From Boothiomyces macroporosus (taxonomy: Eukaryota; Chytridiomycota; Chytridiomycetes; Rhizophydiales; Terramycetaceae), in the NCBI GenBank assembly GCA_027604185.1, contig JADGKB010000043.1, positions 1 through 64,000 on the forward strand: 64,000 nt of DNA, in the 5' to 3' direction. The notes beneath the pieces are model-generated. The model was not told the origin of the DNA. It saw nothing but the letters and a program-made list of their open reading frames with translations, and ran no database searches. Made by a program: the position numbers and the translations under genes. This document shows, in pieces, positions 55,666 through 64,000 of this stretch. The number at the start of each line of letters is the position of its first letter. Position 1 is the stretch's first letter.

Positions 55666-56537
55666 CTAAGAGTGCGCCATTACGCTAGTATCCTTGGAAC
55701 TGTCAACCGATTTTTCCAAAGACACTCGTCGAATCTGCCGGAAAATGATTGACATTACTAAAATATGCCCCATACCGACAGTGGCCCCAATCGCACTACA
55801 TTAATATCAACTTACGCTAGCCCAGATGCATTTGAGCCACCAATAAACCATGAAATGATCCAAATGACAAACGCAGTCCAGTCAATTACAATACCCAACA
55901 ACACCAATCGAAATAGAATATGCATTTCAACGGTATTTGCGGACGAATTGTTTCTGAAATGCTTATGCTTTACCAGTTCTCTAGAGATGTAAATTGCATG
56001 AAAGTTTTCATACAAGATTGCGCTGAATGCAAAGAGCTCGTAGCCATAAACATACCATTGCTCCAAAAATAACGATCGAGGCTGTCCAATCGATCCAATG
56101 ATACCATAAAGCCCAGCCATACACACGGTGTGGTAAACTGCATATCCGATTTGTAGTTTAGTAATTATTTCCTTGTTTAAATAATGACTTCCAAAAACGA
56201 ACGATTTCAAGATATCCATTTGGCCCATTACAGTCAAGAACATTCCCAGTTCACCTAAAAGGTTGAATAGCCAACTTAGAAACGGAACGCAGTAAGGAGA
56301 GTAGTTGACAAACTGGAGTACTATCCAGATAAAGTACAAAATGTTTGTGCAAGCAATGAAATTGAACGCTTTTGCTTTGAGTCCTAACCTCCCGGTGAAT
56401 AGCAGACCAAGTACCGTTATTGAACCTACCAGATATATGCAACTGATAATCAGAGCAATAATGTTGATCGCTTGCGTATAATCTAGCCCTGAAGTAGGGT
56501 TTCCGTTCATATCATAGCCGACAGTGAATGCAGACAT
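55666..56537 (-). CDS. Seven-helix membrane protein 2
   Basis: 283 residues, two exons with a 20-base intron (55796-55815, GTAAGTTGATATTAATGTAG) at the same place as in the tandem paralogue. Seven hydrophobic helices, for example INIIALIISCIYLVGSITVL, FNFIACTNILYFIWIVLQF and HILFRLVLLGIVIDWTAFVI; short N-terminus with MNGNPTSGLDY and basic C-terminal tail RQIRRVSLEKSVDSSKD. Topology is that of a G-protein-coupled or other seven-helix receptor, but no known family motif is seen. The same frame stays open beyond the TAG (55666) to 55450 and encodes two more hydrophobic segments; an 18-base intron over the TAG would fuse them. Confidence 0.72.
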
Positions 56538-56743
56538 CAAGGTTGAACTTTTGTGAGTCGTGGATATATTTTAAACAATCGAAACCAAGACAATGAAAAA
56601 GTTACAAAGATATATTGTTAAATATCGATTTAAGGTTCAAATTTACAAAGTCAGACACATTTTCTCTTTGAATGAAGTGTAGAGTATCCATTAGCAAAAT
56701 ACTCTTTGGGATTTGAGAAGCATGTTCACTATATTAGCGAAAA

Positions 56744-58972
56744 TTACCTCTTGGATAATCGCTGGATTATCACAATCAGATTTTCAATTGTTTTGATTGA
56801 TCCTGACTTTATCGTTGCTGCAAAAATATCCAGAACTTGGGTAGAAGCACACTTTGTATAAAAAGCATCAAAGTTAGAAAAACTTTACCTTCAGATATCA
56901 GAGTTAGCATGACAGACGAAACTAGCATTACAATTGCATCTCTAGTAGGGGTTCTAGTTAGAATTTCAATTAATGTTTCTAATCCGCCTACTTCTAGAAC
57001 CATACTTCTCGATTTGATAGAAGTAGATAAATGCCCTAAAAGACCATCTAGCATTGCTTCAACAACCTCGAATTGAGTAACACTAGCAAGAACAATAAGA
57101 TATGTATATAAGATTGCTCTTTCCGATTTTTGGGATTCCAGTGTCATGTTTCTCGTTTGAAGTACAGTCAGGGAAGAATATACTAATGCAGCTATGTTGT
57201 GTTGCTATCTTTAACTATTTAATACCTCTGCAGCTGGCAAATTTGTTTTGATTCCGTCATAAATCAACTCCAGGTACATTTCTTCTATATGCTGCAAAGT
57301 GTTTTTCTTGTGGGACGGTGTATCAGGGGATATCCTGCAGGCCATTTCTAGGGTTTCAAAAGATCCAGTAATTGCATCGATAAACATATTTTGTAATTTC
57401 TTTTCCCCTGATATTTTCGACTTTGTAGATCGCAAATTTAGTAGATATTGAATTAATGAAAGCATGCTTGCATTTAATGATATATCTGGAAGATTAGTTG
57501 CATTTCTGTTGAAATACTCATTTCGATGTTGACCAAGGGTAACTTCTTCTGTCTGAGCTGTAGAATTTACAGCCTCATATCTGGAATTGCTTTTAGAAAT
57601 TAGTTTCTTCATCTGCGAAAACATATCTCTATCACTATTTTCAACAGTTTGAGCAGCATTTGAACTACCGACTCTAACGTGAGATTTCAGCCTCTCATTC
57701 CTTTCCTTTGCAAGTTTCAAGTTTGCAGATAGTTCCTCCAATTTCAAATCCTTTTCTTCCATTTCTGACAAACATCTCTTGTTCTGGATTAAAAGCAATT
57801 ACTTGATCACGCAGAGACCTGTTTGTGTTTACCATTTCTTTCAGCGCATTCTGCAGACGCTTGTTTTCCTTGTTCAGCTGTTCAATTGCTTCTTCATACT
57901 TTGTAATTATTTTTTCAGTATCTGAGCGGAATGCCTTTTCTTTTTGTTTCAAAGCAGCATTAACCATAATATCCAAATCCTTATTCAGATTCTTTTCTCT
58001 TTGTTCCAATGCCGCTTGGCTAATTCTGATTGTTTCCTTTAATTTATTCAATTCCTTTGTCTCTTTTTGCAACTTTTCGTTTCTGGCTTTCAGATCCTCT
58101 GACAAATCACAGAGTTCCTTGTGTACTTTGACATACATTTCCTTTTCTGATTTGGTCTGAGAACTCTTTAGTTTTTTGGAACTGAAGTCAGCGGCGGTTT
58201 ACCTAACAGAGTCATAGATTGATTCTTTAAGATCGTATGGTGGAGAAGATTCTGATATATTCCTGGAATATCCTTCCAATATTTCGTCGTTTAAAAAGTC
58301 AAGTGAAGATTCCTTTTTCACTTCATTTCTCACTTGCTTGACTTCCTTTGCCGCTTCTATTTTGTTGGAATTGGCAAATGCCTTGCTATAAGACCCAGTC
58401 ATGTTAATCGATTCTTTTGGAATGGGATCGAACTCAGAGAGGGACATTGCAGGAGACGGCGCCTTCTCCTTTTCTATTTTGGGGCGCAATCCTTTCATTT
58501 GTTCCATTACTGAATTTATAACCGGGATATCTCATTACCAATCAATTACCTTGTTTTGGAATCGCATAATTGTTTTCCAGCATTTTAGACAGTGACTTTT
58601 TCAATTGCGCATCAGATTTTGTGATTTTTGGATTGGTTTTGCTTGAGATTATTTCCTCCTTTAAATGTCTTGATGCATGACCATGCTCGTGTTCCTTGTC
58701 ATAGTGGAAATGACAGTTATTAAATGTAAGTGGTCGCTCCCGTAGAACCGGACTGTCGATAATGTTGAGTAATTCGTCATCAGTATCAGCACTGTAAACT
58801 ATTGTCTCTGTTTTCTTTTTGTGTCTCCTTGGTTCGGATGCATCTGGTTTTAAATCCTCCGGCAACTTTCTCCAGTCCAAACTAACAGATCCCTACAGTT
58901 ATCGGAAATTACGTTGATTATTTGCTCTGAATTTCCTAATAGTTCATACACTGAGGAATCACTGTTTGGCAT
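56744..58972 (-). CDS. CCDC138-like coiled-coil protein
   Basis: About 701 residues from seven exons. N-terminal disordered part with a His-rich patch (FHYDKEHEHGHASRHLKEE), then a central coiled coil (VHKELCDLSEDLKARNEKLQ, RNERLKSHVRVG) and a C-terminal helical-repeat domain (VEAMLDGLLGHLSTSIKSRS, GGLETLIEILTRTPTRDAIV). That layout matches CCDC138, a centriole-associated protein; the match is by architecture and general resemblance. Introns: 58893-58912, 58531-58549, 58182-58202, 57784-57802, 57205-57225 and a last one at 56866-56888 (23 bases, ending TG) or 56852-56883 (32 bases, ending AG); both give the ending TQVLDIFAATIKSGSIKTIE. Upstream of the ATG the frame stays open to 59059 without another ATG. 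Confidence 0.6.
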
Positions 58973-59059
58973 TGTTTGAAAAACTTGTTTTTCGATTTTT
59001 CGTGGATGAAACCCTTGTTGTCGAACAGAATGTAATCCTGGAATCAAATCATTCTTCAC

Positions 59060-59461
59060 TCACTGATGCGGATGAGATTCTCGGGATATTTCGTTACATG
59101 TCGAGTTGGAAGCGATGGATAGGTCCAATCTGACAGACAATATTCCATCTACAAAAATCTCTCTTAGATGAAGCAGGTTGCACTCTATAATCTAGTTTGG
59201 CGCTCATACATAACTCCAAACGAGTTACTGTTTATAACAACATGTCTCAACCATCTTAACCTCAGAATTCAGCTCAGTAGGAATACCTCAACAGAAAAGC
59301 TACTAACATTTTGATCACTTATTGACTATCGCCTGTAGAGAGCGATTCAATTACTTTTGATTTCCTCAACCCGCAATTCATTTCCTTGAAACATTAAATT
59401 ACTGCGGTGGGTTTAGGCAAAAAAGATTGATTAGGACACTGGAAAAATCTCTACTTTTCAA
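59060..59461. other. Divergent upstream region of CCDC138-like and ELO genes
   Basis: About 400 bases; no gene or element recognised. Confidence 0.45.
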
Positions 59462-60267
59462 ATGCAAGTCATTGATCGCTTATTGGAATATCCAACCTAC
59501 AGACCTGAAGGAGTAATCAATTTCACAAACAACAACTGGCAGATTCCCTTCACTGCAGTAAGCACCTACCTTGCATTCTGTTACTTTGGCAAGATATACA
59601 TGAAAGATAGAAAACCATTCAATCTCAAGCTATCTCTTGCTCTCTGGAACTCTTTCTTGGCTGTGTTTAGTATCGCCGGTGCATACATTACTGTACCAGT
59701 GATCTTGCGCAATTACAGATCACTGCCATTTGAGAACACTGTTTGTGATCGTCCTCATGATACATGGGCATCAGGAACAGTAGGGTTCTGGGTAATGCTA
59801 TTCTCTCTGAGCAAAATTCCTGAATTAATCGACACTGTGTTTATCGTTTTGCGCAAGAAACCATTGATTTTCTTACATTGGTATCACCATGCTACCGTAA
59901 TGATGTATTCTATACTAACTATAGGTATGGATGGCATGCATACTCGCATTTAGCTGCTGCTGGTTTGTATTTTGTTGCGATGAATTACTCGGTTCATGCG
60001 GTCATGTACACCTACTATGCTCTTCAAGCTGCTGGATTATGCCCTAGATGGTTCCCATCTTACATTATTACAATCAGTCAAATTCTGCAAATGGCTGTTG
60101 GAACTTATGTCTGTGTTTACACTTGGTATTACATGCTACAAGGCAAAACTTGTTACAATGATTTATCTGGAATGATTTACGGAGCATTAATGTACATTTC
60201 GTACTTTGCTTTGTTTGTTAATTTCGCAATCCAGCGATTTGTTTTGAAAAAGAAAAAGACTCAATAA
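59462..60267 (+). CDS. Very-long-chain fatty acid elongase (ELO family)
   Basis: ER membrane 3-ketoacyl-CoA synthase that extends fatty acids; 261 residues, usual size. The His box is FLHWYHHATVMMYGWHAYSH, preceded by SKIPELIDTVFIVLRKKPL and followed by YFVAMNYSVHAVMYTYYALQ, all family signatures. The 20-base intron 59905-59924 (GTATTCTATACTAACTATAG) lies directly after the His box. The C-terminus is the basic ER-retention-like LKKKKTQ. The Q/H residue pattern suggests the branch acting on saturated or monounsaturated chains, but substrate preference is not readable with certainty. Confidence 0.95.
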
Positions 60268-60283
60268 ATAGTATCAGCATTCT

Positions 60284-61554
60284 TTATTGTATATTTGAAG
60301 GTGATTCGTTGGACAGACGTTCCAGCGATTCAATACATTTGATTTGCATATCTATCTTGCTTTTAATGGCATCCAAATCTTCTTGGTAAAGGTGTTGTCC
60401 ACGGGAAATGATTGAATGGACTTCATTTGCGATTGATTTGATTTTTCTAAAGTGTTGCGAATTAATAACATCAACTCTAGCCGAAGAAAACCTACGCGAA
60501 GATGGAGATTCTGCTGGCCTGGAAGTCACAGGAGACACCGGTTTAGTCAGATCTACAATGAGAAACAATTACCGCTTTTTGAAGATTCATCATTCAGCCC
60601 TAATCTCGAAGTCGAATTTAAAAGTGCTTCCATTTTCTTGGAATGTTGACGCATAACACCTGGCAACGGCTTTTGTTCCAATGTTCCATCTTGATTTCTC
60701 CTTATTAGAGACTGCCCAGTAGTCAAGGCCAATGCACTCTTGGATTTATAGACTGATTTTTTAACATCGTAGTTGGATCCATTTTCATAGTTGTGTTCAT
60801 TTTGTCCATCTACTCGAGAACTAATTGATCTGTTTTCAAGGTTTTCATCATACCCAACCCGCGATCCAGCCCGAACTGAACCAACTTCTGACTCATTTGG
60901 ATATCTTGGTGGATGCTGCAATCTGATAGCAGGCGAATTAAATACATTTGATCTAAGCGACTCAAAAGAAGGCTGTCTCCTGTGCCGATTGTTGTAGTTG
61001 TCCATTCTTTCAGGATAAAAGCTGCGATTGGAGGTGTGACTAGGAGCATATCCAGTAGTAGGCTGTTTAAATGCCTGTGGCTGATAATTTGCTTGAGGTT
61101 GATATCTACTGTCTATACTAGCAGCAGACACTCGCCCATCGGGAGGCGGGTAAGATATTGGCTGGGAATACCTATTTTCTGGCGGAGGGATGGATGTTCG
61201 TCTTTCTTCAGTGAAATTAGGTTGATATCTGTTTTCATTTACAATGCTTGATCGTCTAGTATATCCTTTATCTTCAAACTCTTGCGGTGGGTAATTTGGT
61301 CGAGATCCAGGTCTGGCTTGAATTGATTGTCGATATTCAAATACTCTTCCACTGTCCATGGAAGAATTTGGTCTCGAGCTTTGTAAAGTCGGTTGAAATT
61401 GATAATTTGTCTGCGGTGGATTGAAATATTGCTGCTGAGGCGGTTGGTAATATTGCGACGCCCTGGACTCGCTTGGGCGAGTAAATGTCCCGTCCTGATA
61501 ATAATATGCAGAGTCTGGCCTCGATGGCTGCTGATAGTCCCGTTGTGGATACAT
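60284..61554 (-). CDS. Disordered Pro/Gln/Tyr-rich protein with helical C-terminus
   Basis: 416 residues, two exons (20-base intron 60553-60572). About 330 residues are low-complexity and rich in Pro, Gln, Tyr, Ser and Arg (YYQPPQQQYFNPPQ), with many R-R-x-S sites. A conserved-looking block follows (LIRRNQDGTLEQKPLPGVMR) and a helical C-terminus (INSQHFRKIKSIANEVHSII). No domain recognised. The ATG at 61554 is chosen; the frame opens at a GTG 24 bases earlier. Divergent from the zinc-finger gene, convergent with ELO 16 bases away. Confidence 0.72.
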
Positions 61555-61696
61555 TTGAAAACTTTGCCGATGTAACACTTTTTTGATTTTGAAAAAGCAA
61601 TTCTTACTTTTGGACGCGGTAGAGAAAAGTAGGATTAAACAATAATTATCTACAAATATTTTTCACTTTCGTTTTGGAATTCTTTTATTTTACAAA

Positions 61697-62248
61697 ATGG
61701 ATCTCGAAAGTTTGCCCTCCCTAAAGGACTTGAATAAAGAGGAGCGACACGCCATATATGACCAATACAGAGCCAAAGGACAGTATTTCTGTGTGGAATA
61801 TTGCCCGAAATCATCTAAAGCAGCCAAGTGTCGAGGATGCAATGCCCACCTCAAGGAAGGCGATTTGCGTTTCCGGCACTTGGTTTGTAACAATAAGTGC
61901 TTTCAGAAAAAGAAGACTGATGTGTGTGGCAGATTCCATGTCGAGTGTTTCTTTAAGCTTCAGCAGGAGCATTTGGACCATTTCCAGCACTCTCATGATG
62001 AATGGAAGACGGTAAATTCTGTTCAACAGTTTGCTGGATACTCAAAGCTGAAAGAAGCAGACCAGGAAAAGTTGCAGGATTTGATCAAAAAGTATTCTCC
62101 AGAGCCTGTCCCTTCCAAGGAACCCAAAGCAAAGACCGAATCTTTGACAACCTCCCCAAAGAGTCCAAAGAGTCCAAAGAAGGATAAAGTGAAAGCCGAA
62201 GAATCCCTCAACGACAATGTAAAGCGAGTAAAGCAAGAGGCGAAATAA
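61697..62248 (+). CDS. Stand-alone PARP-type zinc-finger protein
   Basis: 183 residues, single exon. A PARP-like zinc finger is visible: AAKCRGCNAHLKEGDLRF gives C-x2-C followed by the L-R-x region, and CGRFHVECFF gives the H-x2-C pair. After it comes NSVQQFAGYSKLKEADQEKL, resembling the I-x-G-F-x-x-L-x-x-x-D-Q segment after PARP fingers. The tail is Lys/Ser/Pro-rich with SPKSPKSPKKDK. Such fingers bind DNA breaks in PARP1 and DNA ligase III; no catalytic domain is attached here, so it may be a DNA-end or nick-binding protein. Confidence 0.75.
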   Translation: MDLESLPSLKDLNKEERHAIYDQYRAKGQYFCVEYCPKSSKAAKCRGCNAHLKEGDLRFRHLVCNNKCFQKKKTDVCGRFHVECFFKLQQEHLDHFQHSHDEWKTVNSVQQFAGYSKLKEADQEKLQDLIKKYSPEPVPSKEPKAKTESLTTSPKSPKSPKKDKVKAEESLNDNVKRVKQEAK

Positions 62249-62293
62249 ATACGTCATTCTCCTAATTTTATTCTAAGCACAGTCTTTGATGGA

Positions 62294-64000
<1,707 letters not shown>

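Overview
The window is AT-rich nuclear DNA from a fungus or very close fungal relative. Velvet-domain regulators, MATA_HMG-type HMG boxes, Med15-like KIX domains, a Par-1/MARK kinase and a Fab1/PIKfyve lipid kinase all point there. A centriolar CCDC138-like protein and TBCK would fit a lineage that still makes zoospores (chytrid-, sanchytrid- or aphelid-like). I cannot assign the species.

The most striking property is intron size. Reading the frames by hand I placed about 80 spliceosomal introns, and nearly all are 18-23 bases long. They start with GT (mostly GTA), carry a CTAAC/CTAAT/TTAAT-like branch site close to the 3' end, and end in AG. Most gene models below only become intact when these tiny introns are removed. 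Any annotation with a usual minimum intron length will break almost every gene here.

Layout. 1-8.8 kb: ABCC transporter, LtrA-like membrane protein, GPI-GlcNAc transferase subunit PIG-Q, ribokinase, glutathione S-transferase, FHA protein. 8.8-13.4 kb: gene-poor tract with two tandem velvet genes. 13.4-21 kb: tightly packed HemW, Ubp2-type deubiquitinase, TBCK and an ankyrin protein. 21-24.7 kb: alpha-amylase remnant, two secreted starch-binding-like (CBM21-like) proteins transcribed divergently, and a Gfo/Idh/MocA oxidoreductase. 24.7-31.7 kb: gene-poor tract with five HMG-box genes. 32.7-39.5 kb: glutathione reductase, a degenerate HMG-like protein, an AAA ATPase and two KIX-domain proteins. 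40-48 kb: Fab1/PIKfyve, a membrane-anchored prolidase, a 2OG-Fe(II) oxygenase. 48.5-50.6 kb: two more HMG genes. 50.7-54 kb: an unknown gene, Vps39 and a tRNA-Thr. 54.3-56.5 kb: two tandem seven-helix membrane proteins, one frameshifted. 56.7-64 kb: CCDC138-like protein, ELO elongase, a disordered protein, a PARP-type zinc-finger protein and the C-terminal part of a MARK kinase.

Functionally the window mixes endolysosomal housekeeping (Fab1, Vps39, TBCK), redox and GPI metabolism, and an expanded set of small lineage-specific regulators: seven clear HMG-box genes plus one degenerate relative, and two velvet genes. The regulators sit in long non-coding tracts and several have clear TATA boxes, while the housekeeping genes are almost back to back. 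Two short C-terminal motifs are shared among the HMG proteins. Coordinates for spliced genes are outer limits; introns are listed in each entry.
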